A stretch of 64,000 nt of DNA from Lentzea sp. NBRC 102530 (GTDB lineage Bacteria; Actinomycetota; Actinomycetes; Mycobacteriales; Pseudonocardiaceae). Under the pieces are notes generated by a model. The model saw nothing but the letters and a program-made list of their open reading frames with translations. It was not told the origin of the DNA and did no database searches. Position 1 is the first letter of the stretch; each line of letters begins with the position of its first letter. The position numbers were made by a program, and so were the translations under genes. This document shows, in pieces, positions 18,393 through 26,637 of the stretch. The stretch spans positions 124,001-188,000 of the forward strand of contig NZ_BSTF01000012.1 in NCBI RefSeq assembly GCF_030269365.1, read 5' to 3'.

Positions 18393-19343
18393 ATGGCTCT
18401 CGTGATGACACCGCCGGAGCACAGGTCTGCCGGGAGTCACACGACTGAGCCCCTTCTCTCAGTGGCCGCGGTGGCCAGGCGACTCGGCGTGGCTCCCGCC
18501 ACCCTGCGCACCTGGGACCGCCGCTACGGACTCGGTCCGACGGGCCACACCGTTGGGCGGCACCGGAAATACGGCCCGCCCGATGTGGCCAGACTCGAAT
18601 TGATGCAACGCGCTCTTCTTCGTGGCGCGTCCTCCGCGGAGGCGGCCCGTTTCGCGCTCGACTCGAAATCGTCGATGACCCACGGAGAGGTTCCCGTCGC
18701 CCCATCGGGTGGACGTGGTCTCAAAATGCCCGGAGCGTCTCGATTGGCGCGTGGACTGGGCCGCGCCGCCGTCGCGATGGACTCGATCTCCGTCCAGGAG
18801 ATGCTGGCCGACTCGCTCGCGTCCGAGGGCGTGATCGCCACCTGGAACGAGGTCGTCCGGCCCGTGCTGACGGCCGTCGCCGCGCGCTGGCAGCTCTCCG
18901 GGGCGGGCGTGGAGGTCAAGCACCTGTTGAACGAGTGCGTGCTCGCTGCGTTCGTGCGTGCCACACCGCTCGTGACGAACGGGCGCAACCATCGGCCCGT
19001 GTTGCTCGCGTGCATGCCGGAGGAGAGGCACAACCTTCCTCTCTATCCGTTGGCCGCGGAGCTCGCCCACAGAGGAGTGGTGGTGCGGCAGCTGGGGGCG
19101 GCGCTGCCGGTGGACGCGCTGGCCTCGGCGGTGCGCCGGACCGCGCCGGCGGCGGTGGTGCTGTGGGCGCAGTTGCCCCGGTACGCCGACGCCGGGGTGA
19201 TCGCCGCGCTGCCCAGGACGCGGCAGCAGGTGCGGGTGTTCGTGGGCGGGCCCGGCTGGCGGCGCGGGGTGGTGACCGCTCCGGCCGAACGGGTGGAGGA
19301 CCTCGCCGCCGCCGTGGACGCCGTCGAGGCAGCCGTCACCTGA
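18393..19343 (+). CDS. MerR-type regulator with B12-binding-like C-terminal domain
   Basis: 316 residues. An N-terminal MerR winged HTH (about 22-75, with VAPATLRTWDRRYGLGP) is followed by a helical cap and a Rossmann-like domain arranged as in CarH/LitR. The cap keeps W166 and H177 spaced as in the W-x9-EH motif, though Glu is replaced by Lys. The cobalamin loop E-x-H-x-x-G appears as E211-R-H213-N-L-P. The lower-ligand His is therefore present but the Gly is lost, so B12 binding and light sensing are possible but unproven. The start ATG 18393 follows GAGGTGAACGGAAC. It is divergent from whiB3, sharing 168 bases. Confidence 0.82.
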   Translation: MALVMTPPEHRSAGSHTTEPLLSVAAVARRLGVAPATLRTWDRRYGLGPTGHTVGRHRKYGPPDVARLELMQRALLRGASSAEAARFALDSKSSMTHGEVPVAPSGGRGLKMPGASRLARGLGRAAVAMDSISVQEMLADSLASEGVIATWNEVVRPVLTAVAARWQLSGAGVEVKHLLNECVLAAFVRATPLVTNGRNHRPVLLACMPEERHNLPLYPLAAELAHRGVVVRQLGAALPVDALASAVRRTAPAAVVLWAQLPRYADAGVIAALPRTRQQVRVFVGGPGWRRGVVTAPAERVEDLAAAVDAVEAAVT

Positions 19344-19384
19344 CCGAACACCGCCTTCCTCAGGCCGGTCGGCCACCCGCTGCC

Positions 19385-19444
19385 CGGCCGCCTGTTGCCC
19401 GGCCGCCTGTTGCTCGGCTGCCTGTTGCTCGGCTGCCTGTTGCC
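19385..19444. repeat. Four-copy 15-bp tandem repeat
   Basis: Four head-to-tail copies of CGGC(C/T)GCCTGTTGC(C/T) fill the gap between the MerR-type gene and the next gene; copies 1-2 and 3-4 differ only at two C/T positions. A degenerate fifth copy starts at 19445. A multiple of three keeps frames open on both strands, but the translated strings are low complexity and probably not genes. Confidence 0.85.
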
Positions 19445-19493
19445 CGGCCACCTCGCCCTCCGTCCGCGGGCAGGCGGGCACACTCCTCCCGTG

Positions 19494-20387
19494 ATGGAAG
19501 AGGACCTGCGCCGCGCCGCCTTCGGTGACTCACCCGGTCTCGACGTCTGGCGGGCCCTCGGCGCCCCCAGTTCCCGCGTCCGCTGGCTCGCCGCGGTGGT
19601 GCTGGGTGGGCAGGGCCACTACGCCGCGGCCGCCACCGCGTTGGACGCGCTCCGTCACGACCCCGACCCGGTGATCGCGTCGCTGGCGTTCTCGACTCGC
19701 GCGTCCCACCTCCGTCAGGTAGGCGCCCACCGGCTCGCCCGCCCCCTCGACGGCGCCGCCCTCGCCAAGGCCCCGCGCACCGGCCCGCCGGACGAGGACG
19801 GGATCGACGCCGAGGGCGCCAGGACCGACGCGCTGCTCGGACTCGCCGCCGATTCGCTCGGTGCCCAACGCCTGGGCGAGGCCCGCAGGTTGCTCGCGCG
19901 AGTGGAGACGCGGTCGTGGCGCGGTGAGGTCCGCCAGGGGTGGGTGACCGCGGAGATCGAGCTCGCGTCGGGCCGCGCGGAGCACGCCGTCGCGCCTGCC
20001 GAGCGGGCCCACGCGACGTCGACCGGGCGAAAGGCGCTGCGGCACGAGCTCAAGTCGGCACTCGTCCTGGGCACCTCGTTGGTCGTGTGGGGGACACCCG
20101 ACGGCCTGAACCGCGGGCTTGAACTAGTCGAGTGTGAGCTAAATCACAGCGCCTCAGAACGTTTGAAACCGTTGATCTGGCCGAGCGCTCTCGTCCTGGC
20201 GGGCCATGCCCCCACGGTGGGCGCAGTCGCCATCGACCGGGCGACTGAGGCTCTGAGCTGCGTGTTACGCAGAGCTGATGCCGTCAGCCGACAGGTCGCC
20301 CTTGATTCCCCGTGGGTGCCGAGTGGGCTGCTCCGTTCCGGGGAACCCCCGAACGCAGACCCTCAGACGAACTTCTTGACGGATTAA
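19494..20387 (+). CDS. Helical repeat protein of unknown function
   Basis: 297 residues from ATG 19494 (GTG 19491 is adjacent). I do not recognise a named family. The protein is Ala/Arg/Leu-rich with helix-turn-helix periodicity (AAAATALDALRHD, GEARRLLARVE, GRAEHAVAPAERA), suggesting a TPR-like solenoid. No signal peptide or membrane segment is seen. In M. tuberculosis an uncharacterised gene (Rv3415c) sits between whiB3 and sigD, and this could be its counterpart by position. No obvious ribosome site; a promoter may lie in or after the tandem repeat. Confidence 0.7.
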   Translation: MEEDLRRAAFGDSPGLDVWRALGAPSSRVRWLAAVVLGGQGHYAAAATALDALRHDPDPVIASLAFSTRASHLRQVGAHRLARPLDGAALAKAPRTGPPDEDGIDAEGARTDALLGLAADSLGAQRLGEARRLLARVETRSWRGEVRQGWVTAEIELASGRAEHAVAPAERAHATSTGRKALRHELKSALVLGTSLVVWGTPDGLNRGLELVECELNHSASERLKPLIWPSALVLAGHAPTVGAVAIDRATEALSCVLRRADAVSRQVALDSPWVPSGLLRSGEPPNADPQTNFLTD

Positions 20388-20468
20388 GCACCGGATCGTG
20401 TCAAGGTTGGGCCGCCAGCGTCCGATAGGGGAGATGGAACGTCACTCGGCTGCAGGAAAGGAGTCCCC

Positions 20469-21065
20469 GTGACCACGGTCCTTATTTGCGACGACCGGCG
20501 CAGTGTGCGGGAGGGTCTCACCCGCGTGATGTCGGCTGTCCCCGGGGTTAGCCGCATCGACTGCGTAGCGCACGGTGACGAGTTGTTGGCTCGCTTTTCA
20601 AGGCAGCCGGTCGACGTCGTGCTGGTGGGAACCCAGCGCGCTGTCCCGACCGGGGTGGAAGCAACCCGTCGGCTCGTCTCCGCGAACCCGCAGGCAAACG
20701 TCATCGTCTTCGGCGCACCCGACGACGCCGGGAGCATCGCCGCGGCGATCGCCGGCGGTGCCCGTGGCTACCTGAGGTGGGACGCGTCGCGTCCCGAGCT
20801 TGTGGCAGCCCTCGCGCACACGCTCGCCAGCACTTCGGTGCCGGCACCGCGCCAGCCCTCCGACCCCGGCGTGCAGCTCACGGAGCGTGAGCTCCAGGTG
20901 CTGCGAGGCATGAGCCAGGGCAAGAGCAACGGCCAGATCGGCCGCGAGCTCTACCTGTCGGAGGACACGGTGAAGACGCACGCTCGTCGTCTCTTCCGCA
21001 AGCTCGGTGTTCGTGACCGCGCTCAGGCGGTCGCGCACGGCTTCCGGCGAGGCCTCGTCCAGTAG
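20469..21065 (+). CDS. bldM: Atypical BldM-like response regulator
   Basis: 198 residues: receiver domain (1-120) plus LuxR/NarL HTH (about 135-195). The HTH (LTERELQVLRGMSQGKS, GRELYLSEDTVKTHARRL, then a GFR-x-GLVQ end) matches Streptomyces BldM as I recall it. The receiver keeps the acidic pair D8-D9 but has G54 where the phospho-acceptor Asp should be, FGAP in place of the switch Ser/Thr segment, and RWDAS in place of the Lys motif, so it should not be phosphorylated. Its neighbours whiB3/whiD and sigD match the bldM locus. AAAGGAG at 20457-20463 supports GTG 20469. Expected role: sporulation control, possibly with a WhiB partner. Confidence 0.83.
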   Translation: MTTVLICDDRRSVREGLTRVMSAVPGVSRIDCVAHGDELLARFSRQPVDVVLVGTQRAVPTGVEATRRLVSANPQANVIVFGAPDDAGSIAAAIAGGARGYLRWDASRPELVAALAHTLASTSVPAPRQPSDPGVQLTERELQVLRGMSQGKSNGQIGRELYLSEDTVKTHARRLFRKLGVRDRAQAVAHGFRRGLVQ

Positions 21066-21373
21066 GTCGCTCTTGCCGCACCGGCCCCGCGTCTCCATAT
21101 GCCGCATGTGGGGAAGCGGGGCCGGTGGCGTGAGACGGACCACTCGTTCAACTGGTGATCCTTCGGGTCGCGAAGTTAGCCCAGCCCGGTGACAATGTCG
21201 CCGGGCTGTCAGCCGTTCGGCGTGTCTGCTGGTCACTAGGGGTGTCCATAGCCCCCTGATGAACAAGGGGCCTGAAGACCGGTACGGTGAGGCTGCTGCA
21301 ACGGGTCGCTGTGAGTGACTCGTGCTGTTCTCTGTCGGTACGCCAACAAGTAACACCAGGGCTGTTGTCTGCG
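21066..21373. other. Intergenic region between bldM-like gene and sigD
   Basis: 308 bases with no convincing gene. It holds a terminator-like hairpin (21080-21126), a second dyad AGCCCGG/CCGGGCT (21183-21189 and 21201-21207), and a GCCCC/GGGGC dyad near 21253-21273. The distal half presumably carries the sigD promoter; I cannot assign its -35 and -10 with confidence. Confidence 0.6.
21080..21126 (+). terminator. Stem-loop after the bldM-like gene
   Basis: ACCGGCCCCGC (21080-21090) pairs perfectly with GCGGGGCCGGT (21116-21126) across a 25-base loop, 14 bases after the stop. No T-run follows, so it is a weak or factor-assisted terminator. Confidence 0.6.
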
Positions 21374-21946
21374 ATGACCAACTTGGGGGACGGACTGGAC
21401 GCCGAAGTGGGCGCGGCCGTCGACGGCGACCGTGCCGCGATCGAACGCCTGTTGGCATCCATTCGTCCTCTTGTGGTGCGGTACTGCCGCGCCAGAGTTG
21501 GCAGGCAGGAGCGGAGCTTCGCTTCGGCGGACGATGTGGCCCAGGAGGTGTGTCTCGCGGTGCTCACGGCATTGCCCAGCTACCGCGACCAGGGTCGGCC
21601 CTTCCTCGCGTTCGTCTACGGGATCGCGGCGCACAAGGTCGCCGACGCACATCGGTCCGCAGCCAGGAACCGCTCTGAGCCGGTTCCCGAAGTCCCCGAC
21701 GCACCGGAAACCGAAGCTGGTCCGGAGCAACGGGCGATGCAGGGCGAACTCTCCGAGCGGATGGCCGTTCTGCTGCGCGTCCTGCCGGAGAAGCAGCGGG
21801 AGATCCTGCTGTTGAGGGTGGTGGTCGGACTCTCCGCCGAGGAAACTGCCGAGGCGGTCGGTTCGACTCCGGGTGCGGTCCGGGTGGCGCAACACCGTGC
21901 GCTGGCTCGGCTGCGCAAGTCGCTGGCAGCGGAGGAGGTGGTCTGA
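21374..21946 (+). CDS. sigD: ECF RNA polymerase sigma factor SigD
   Basis: 190-residue ECF sigma factor. Region 2 (about 20-90) contains VVRYCRARVG and SADDVAQEVCLAVLTALPSY; region 4 (about 130-185) contains LPEKQREILLLRVVVGLSAEETA and VRVAQHRALARLRK. The start is ATG 21374 (MTNLGDGL); upstream in-frame starts add a Cys/Ser-rich stretch unlike sigma factors. It is followed without a gap by the anti-sigma gene (TGA/GTG at 21944-21949), so the pair is translationally coupled. The SigD name rests on this context and synteny. Confidence 0.9.
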   Translation: MTNLGDGLDAEVGAAVDGDRAAIERLLASIRPLVVRYCRARVGRQERSFASADDVAQEVCLAVLTALPSYRDQGRPFLAFVYGIAAHKVADAHRSAARNRSEPVPEVPDAPETEAGPEQRAMQGELSERMAVLLRVLPEKQREILLLRVVVGLSAEETAEAVGSTPGAVRVAQHRALARLRKSLAAEEVV

Positions 21947-22849
21947 GTGGCCGACGAACACGGGAAGGACGACGAGGAAGTGCGCGGACAGGACGATAGA
22001 GCCCCGCACGAACCCGTCGCCGACGATCTTTCGGCGGTACAGGCCGATGACAAGCTGCTGGACGCACTGGGGTCCGCGACACCGGGTGCGGCCGGCTCGC
22101 TCGTCGACGACGAGCTCAACGCGTTGCTGCTCGCATGGCGCAACGAGGTGGAGACCGAGCCCTTCGGCGAACTGGTCGACACCGACACCGCCATCGCGAC
22201 GATCCAGGCTGCCCGTCCGCAGCCGGTCAGCAGGCACCGCTTCCTGATCCCGCTGGCGAGCGCCGCGGCGGTCCTGGCCATCGCCTTCACCGGCGTGAGC
22301 CTCGTGGCCCGCGACGCGCAACCCGGCGACACGCTCTGGGGCCTGACCCGCGTGCTCTACTCCGAGCACGCGAAGTCGATCGAAGCGGCGGCCATCATCA
22401 ACGGCGACCTCGACGCGGCCCGCCTCGCCCTGCGCGAGGGCAAGGTCAACGAGGCCCGCGAGAAGCTGGACAAGGTGCAGGCGAGCCTCGGCTCCGTCTC
22501 GACCGCCGACGGCAAGGCGCAGCTCGAGGAGAAGCACAAGGAGCTCGAGAAGGAGCTCGACACGAACACCTCGACGGCGCCGCCCACCACGACGACGCCC
22601 TCGGTGACGCAGCCGAGCGAGTCCTCGCAGCCGGCGACGTCCACGACCACGCCGTCGACGCAGCCTTCGACCACGACGCCGTCCACGCCGCCGTCGTCGG
22701 AGACGCCTCCGCCGCCGACCTCGGTCGGTGGCGAGGAGAACCCGCCGCCGCCTCCGCCGCCGGACCCCAACGAGAACCCGGGTTCGACCGGCATCGGCAC
22801 CGGCACGAACGGTGAGGCCACCAGCCAGTCGGTCACCGGCTCCAACTGA
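21947..22849 (+). CDS. rsdA: Membrane-anchored anti-sigma-D factor (RsdA-like)
   Basis: 300 residues, GTG start directly after sigD. An acidic cytosolic N-terminus (1-95) carries a short helical sigma-binding segment (about 48-70, DDELNALLLAWRNEV). One transmembrane helix (about 99-120) leads to an extracytoplasmic coil (130-190) and a Thr/Pro/Ser-rich tail (about 195-300). This is the layout of RsdA, which holds SigD until released by proteolysis. The long low-complexity tail probably reaches into the wall. A strong hairpin ends the operon. Confidence 0.85.
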   Translation: MADEHGKDDEEVRGQDDRAPHEPVADDLSAVQADDKLLDALGSATPGAAGSLVDDELNALLLAWRNEVETEPFGELVDTDTAIATIQAARPQPVSRHRFLIPLASAAAVLAIAFTGVSLVARDAQPGDTLWGLTRVLYSEHAKSIEAAAIINGDLDAARLALREGKVNEAREKLDKVQASLGSVSTADGKAQLEEKHKELEKELDTNTSTAPPTTTTPSVTQPSESSQPATSTTTPSTQPSTTTPSTPPSSETPPPPTSVGGEENPPPPPPPDPNENPGSTGIGTGTNGEATSQSVTGSN

Positions 22850-22857
22850 GACGCAGT

Positions 22858-22898
22858 GTGAACGGCCCCTGACCTGTCCCAGGTCAGGGGCCGTTCAC
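22858..22898. terminator. Strong terminator after rsdA
   Basis: An 18-base perfect stem, GTGAACGGCCCCTGACCT (22858-22875) with its complement at 22881-22898, and a 5-base loop. It lies between convergent genes and is symmetric enough to act on both. Confidence 0.88.
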
Positions 22899-22973
22899 AT
22901 GCTCGGGTGTTCACACGTCAGGTGGAATGTGACCGGAGTGGCTCGTGAGATCTCTCTCAACGGCAGGGCGGGC

Positions 22974-23357
22974 TCAGCGGGCGGACTCCGTCGCCGTCAC
23001 GCCGTCCGCGTAGCCGCGGCAGTACTCCCAGCTGACGTACGAGCCGGGGTCCGGGTCGAACGCCGGCTCGTGCGGCCGCATCCGGCCGTCGGCGAGCAGC
23101 TGCTCCAGTGAGGCTCGTAACAACGCCCAGTCGTGGTAGTGCGGTTCCTGGCACTCGCCGCAGTCGACGACGATGCCTCTGACGCCGCGATGTTCGAGCA
23201 ACGCCTGGTAGACGGCGAGGTCGCTCAGGTCGCTGACCAGCTCCGTCCGTTCGTCGTCGTCCATCGGGGGGTGGTCGTGGTGGGGCTCGCCCAGGGAGAG
23301 TGCGGGATCTTCCGGGTCGCCCTCGAAGGGGTCTGGTGGCAACGCGTCGTGCGGCAC
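22974..23357 (-). CDS. DUF5319 family protein
   Basis: 127-residue acidic soluble protein. The start is GTG 23357 (MPHDALPPDPFEGDPEDP), giving the usual N-terminus of the family I recall as Rv3412-like. A conserved core VDCGECQEPHYHDW holds two Cys and two His that could bind metal, followed by SYVSWEYCRGYADG. It is divergent from guaB by about 115 bases, as in M. tuberculosis. Function unknown. Confidence 0.82.
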   Translation of the reverse strand: MPHDALPPDPFEGDPEDPALSLGEPHHDHPPMDDDERTELVSDLSDLAVYQALLEHRGVRGIVVDCGECQEPHYHDWALLRASLEQLLADGRMRPHEPAFDPDPGSYVSWEYCRGYADGVTATESAR

Positions 23358-23472
23358 GACCCCGCACGGTACCCGCCGTACCCCCTCGGTCGTCCAGATA
23401 CCATGGGTCGCACCGCCTCCGCCTGCGGAAACCACGCTCGCAGGAGGGGGAGCAGACCGCACGACGGAAGGC

Positions 23473-24996
23473 ATGTCACCCGCTATGACCAGCGAGCTCA
23501 ACGCTGACGGAGTCCCGGCCAAGTTCGCGATGCTGGGGCTGACCTTCGACGACGTGCTCCTGCTGCCGGCCGAGTCCGACGTCGTCCCCAGCGGCGTCGA
23601 CACGAGCACCAGGATCTCGCGCAACATCACCCTCAAGATTCCGCTGGCCAGCGCCGCGATGGACACGGTGACCGAGGGCCGGATGGCGATCTCGATGGCC
23701 CGGCAGGGCGGCATCGGCGTGCTGCACCGCAACCTGAGCATCGAGGACCAGGCCCGCCAGGCCGAGACCGTCAAGCGGTCCGAGGCCGGCATGGTCACCG
23801 ACCCGGTCACCTGCTCGCCCGAGGCCACGCTGGCCGAGGTGGACGCGCTGTGCGCCCGCTACCGCATCTCCGGCGTCCCGGTCACGGACGAGAACAACAA
23901 GCTCGTGGGCATCATCACGAACCGCGACATGCGCTTCGAGCTCGACCACTCCAAGCGCGTCGTCGAGGTCATGACCAAGGGCCCGCTCGTCACGGCCCAG
24001 GTGGGCGTGTCCGCGGAGGCCGCGCTCGGCCTGCTGCGCCGCCACAAGGTCGAGAAGCTCCCGATCGTCGACGGTGACGGCAAGCTCAAGGGCCTGATCA
24101 CGGTCAAGGACTTCGTCAAGACCGAGCAGTACCCGAACGCCACCAAGGACCCGGACGGCCGCCTGCTGTGCGCCGCCGCCGTCGGTGTGGGCGAGGACTC
24201 GTTCGTGCGCGCGATGACGCTCGCCGAGGCCGGTGTCGACGTGCTGATGGTCGACACGGCGCACGGTCACTCGCGCGGCGTGCTGGAGATGGTGGCCCGC
24301 ATCAAGAAGGAGCTCGGCGACTCGACCGACGTCGTCGGCGGCAACGTCGCGACGCGCACGGGCGCCCAGGCGTTGATCGACGCGGGCGCGGACGGCGTGA
24401 AGGTCGGCGTCGGCCCCGGCTCGATCTGCACCACGCGCGTCGTCGCGGGTGTCGGCGTGCCGCAGATCTCCGCGATCTACGAGGCGTCGCTCGCCTGCCG
24501 CCCGGCCGGTGTGCCGGTGATCGGTGACGGCGGCATCCAGTACTCCGGCGACATCGCGAAGGCCATCGCGGCCGGCGCGTCCGCCGTGATGCTCGGGTCG
24601 CTGCTCGCGGGCACCCAGGAGGCGCCCGGCGACCTGATCCTGGTCAACGGCAAGCAGTTCAAGACCTACCGCGGCATGGGGTCCCTGGCGGCCATGCAGT
24701 CGCGTGGCGAGAACAAGTCGTTCTCGAAGGACCGCTACTTCCAGGACGACGTCCTCAACGAGGACAAGCTCGTGCCGGAGGGCATCGAGGGGCGCACGCC
24801 GTTCCGCGGTCCGCTGTCGCAGGTCGTGCACCAGCTCAACGGTGGTCTGCGCGCGGCGATGGGCTACACGGGTTCCCACACGATCGCCGACCTGCAGGAC
24901 GCGCAGCTCGTGCGGATCACGGCGGCGGGCCTCAAGGAGTCCCACCCGCACGACATCACGATGACCGTCGAGGCCCCGAACTACACCACCCGTTAG
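23473..24996 (+). CDS. guaB: IMP dehydrogenase
   Basis: NAD-dependent oxidation of IMP to XMP, the committed step of GMP synthesis. A TIM barrel is interrupted by two CBS domains (about residues 100-220, with VSAEAALGLLRRHKVEKLPIVD). The catalytic Cys is C319 in GPGSICTTR, and the flap is ENKSFSKDRYFQDD. Length 507 matches actinobacterial GuaB2. GGAAG at 23466-23470 is too near ATG 23473 and somewhat far from ATG 23485, so the start could be either. guaB3 follows 61 bases downstream. Confidence 0.97.
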   Translation: MSPAMTSELNADGVPAKFAMLGLTFDDVLLLPAESDVVPSGVDTSTRISRNITLKIPLASAAMDTVTEGRMAISMARQGGIGVLHRNLSIEDQARQAETVKRSEAGMVTDPVTCSPEATLAEVDALCARYRISGVPVTDENNKLVGIITNRDMRFELDHSKRVVEVMTKGPLVTAQVGVSAEAALGLLRRHKVEKLPIVDGDGKLKGLITVKDFVKTEQYPNATKDPDGRLLCAAAVGVGEDSFVRAMTLAEAGVDVLMVDTAHGHSRGVLEMVARIKKELGDSTDVVGGNVATRTGAQALIDAGADGVKVGVGPGSICTTRVVAGVGVPQISAIYEASLACRPAGVPVIGDGGIQYSGDIAKAIAAGASAVMLGSLLAGTQEAPGDLILVNGKQFKTYRGMGSLAAMQSRGENKSFSKDRYFQDDVLNEDKLVPEGIEGRTPFRGPLSQVVHQLNGGLRAAMGYTGSHTIADLQDAQLVRITAAGLKESHPHDITMTVEAPNYTTR

Positions 24997-25057
24997 AGTC
25001 ACTCGGCTGTTCTGGCTGCTGGCAAGCTCGCTCTAAAGCTCTGGAGAGGAACCACAG

Positions 25058-26191
25058 GTGCGCGATCTGGTCGAGATCGGCATGGGCCGGACCGCGAGGC
25101 GGGCCTACGAGCTGGACGACATCGAGATCATCCCGTCGCGTCGGACGAGGTCGTCGAAGGACGTCTCCACGACGTGGCAGATCGATGCCTACCGCTTCGA
25201 CATCCCGCTGATCACCCACCCGACCGATGCCATCGTGTCGCCGGGCACGGCGGTCGCGGTCGGCGAGCTCGGCGGCCTCGGTGTGCTGAACGCCGAGGGC
25301 CTCTGGGCGCGGCACGGCGACGTGGACGAGGCGTTGTTCCGCCTGGTCCAGGCGACCGAGGACAACGAGGACCCGGCCGCCGCGGTGAAGGTGCTGCAGG
25401 AGCTGCACGCCGCCCCGCTGCGGATGGACCTGATCGCCGAGGCGGTCAAGCAGGTCCGCGAGTCGGGCGTCACGGTCGCGGTCCGCGTGAGCCCGCAGCG
25501 CGCCGCCGAGCTCACCCCGGACCTGCTGGCCGCGGGCGTCGAGATCCTGGTCGTGCAGGGCACGATCATCTCGGCCGAGCACGTCACGCGCGGTGGCGAG
25601 CCGCTGAACCTGAAGTCGTTCATCGCGGACCTCGACATCCCGGTGATCGCGGGCGGCGTCGGTGACTACCGCACCGCCATGCACCTCATGCGCACCGGCG
25701 CGGCGGGCGTGATCGTCGGCTACGGCTACACGCCCGGCGTCACCACCACCGACCAGGTCCTCGGCATCGGCGTGCCGATGGCCACCGCGATCGCCGACGC
25801 CGCGGCGGCCCGCCGCGACTACCTCGACGAGACCGGCGGCCGCTACGTGCACGTCATCGCCGACGGCGGTGTCACCACCTCGGGCGACGTGGCCAAGTCG
25901 ATCGCGTGCGGCGCCGACGCCGTGATGCTCGGCGAACCCCTCGCCGCCGCCACCGAGGCACCGGGCCAGGGCCTGTACTGGACCGCGGCCTCCGCGCACC
26001 CGTCCGTTCCGCGCAGCCTCGTCGCCGAGGCCGTCGACCAGGAACTGGACCTGCGCAAGCTGCTGTTCGGCCCGTCCGCCGACCCGCGCGGCGTGACGAA
26101 CCTGTTCGGCGCCCTCAAGCGCGCGATGGCCAAGACCGGCTACTCGGACCTCAAGGAGTTCCAGAAGGTCGGCCTGACCATCCGGGGCTGA
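25058..26191 (+). CDS. guaB3: GuaB3 family IMP dehydrogenase-related protein
   Basis: 377-residue TIM-barrel protein of the IMPDH/GMP reductase superfamily without CBS domains. It begins MRDLVEIGMGRTARRAYELDDIEI, the GuaB3 signature. HVIADGGVTTSGDVAKSIACGADAVMLGE is the phosphate-binding region. The position of the IMPDH Cys loop is less clear than in guaB. The actinobacterial activity is not settled; IMP dehydrogenase activity has been reported for a cyanobacterial GuaB3, to my memory. GGAGAGGAACC precedes the GTG start. Terminated at 26200-26240. Confidence 0.93.
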   Translation: MRDLVEIGMGRTARRAYELDDIEIIPSRRTRSSKDVSTTWQIDAYRFDIPLITHPTDAIVSPGTAVAVGELGGLGVLNAEGLWARHGDVDEALFRLVQATEDNEDPAAAVKVLQELHAAPLRMDLIAEAVKQVRESGVTVAVRVSPQRAAELTPDLLAAGVEILVVQGTIISAEHVTRGGEPLNLKSFIADLDIPVIAGGVGDYRTAMHLMRTGAAGVIVGYGYTPGVTTTDQVLGIGVPMATAIADAAAARRDYLDETGGRYVHVIADGGVTTSGDVAKSIACGADAVMLGEPLAAATEAPGQGLYWTAASAHPSVPRSLVAEAVDQELDLRKLLFGPSADPRGVTNLFGALKRAMAKTGYSDLKEFQKVGLTIRG

Positions 26192-26199
26192 GTTCTGCT

Positions 26200-26240
26200 G
26201 CAGAAGGGCGCGTTCCGGCCGGGACGCGCCCTTCTGCTTT
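26200..26240 (+). terminator. Rho-independent terminator after guaB3
   Basis: GCAGAAGGGCGCG (26200-26212) pairs with CGCGCCCTTCTGC (26225-26237) and is followed by TTTG. It ends the guaB-guaB3 unit 9 bases after the stop. Confidence 0.87.
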
Positions 26241-26250
26241 GCTGGCGTCC

Positions 26251-26598
26251 GTGCCGCTCGTCGAGATCAACTACGCACCCCACGTCCCCCACGCAGTGCT
26301 GAAGGACCTGGCGGCGATGCTCCCGCACGCGGTCTCCCTGGCCGTCGAGTGCCCGGAGGAGCCCTACGACGGCGACCTCCAGCCGGGCGACGTGGACCTG
26401 CGCTTCCGCCCGCGCGGCCCGTTCGACTCGACGGGCATGGACATCGTTGTCGAGGTCCGCTCGAAGTACTTCGAGAGCCGCGCGAAGAACCGCCAGGACC
26501 GCGTCGACGACCTGTGTTCGGCCATTTCCGACGCCACGGGCCTCGCTGACGTGGGCGTTTACCTCAGCCTGCCGATCGCCGCATGGGCCCAAACCTGA
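26251..26598 (+). CDS. Small protein, possibly tautomerase-like
   Basis: 115 residues from GTG 26251. It begins M-P-L-V-E-I, so Met removal would expose an N-terminal Pro as in the tautomerase/MIF superfamily, and later GMDIVVEVRSKYFESRAKN and a C-terminal beta/alpha pattern are compatible with two fused short beta-alpha-beta units. Catalytic Pro is the only support for that family, so it is tentative. The gene starts 10 bases after a terminator, leaving little room for a promoter. Confidence 0.6.
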   Translation: MPLVEINYAPHVPHAVLKDLAAMLPHAVSLAVECPEEPYDGDLQPGDVDLRFRPRGPFDSTGMDIVVEVRSKYFESRAKNRQDRVDDLCSAISDATGLADVGVYLSLPIAAWAQT

Positions 26599-26637
26599 TC
26601 CTGCAACCGAACGGCTACCCCGTGCGTCCACTTGAGC

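Noticed and set aside
19043..19483. A minus-strand frame with Asn-Arg-Gln repeats over the 15-bp tandem repeat
   Set aside because: The repeat keeps frames open by its length; there is no ribosome site and no known domain.
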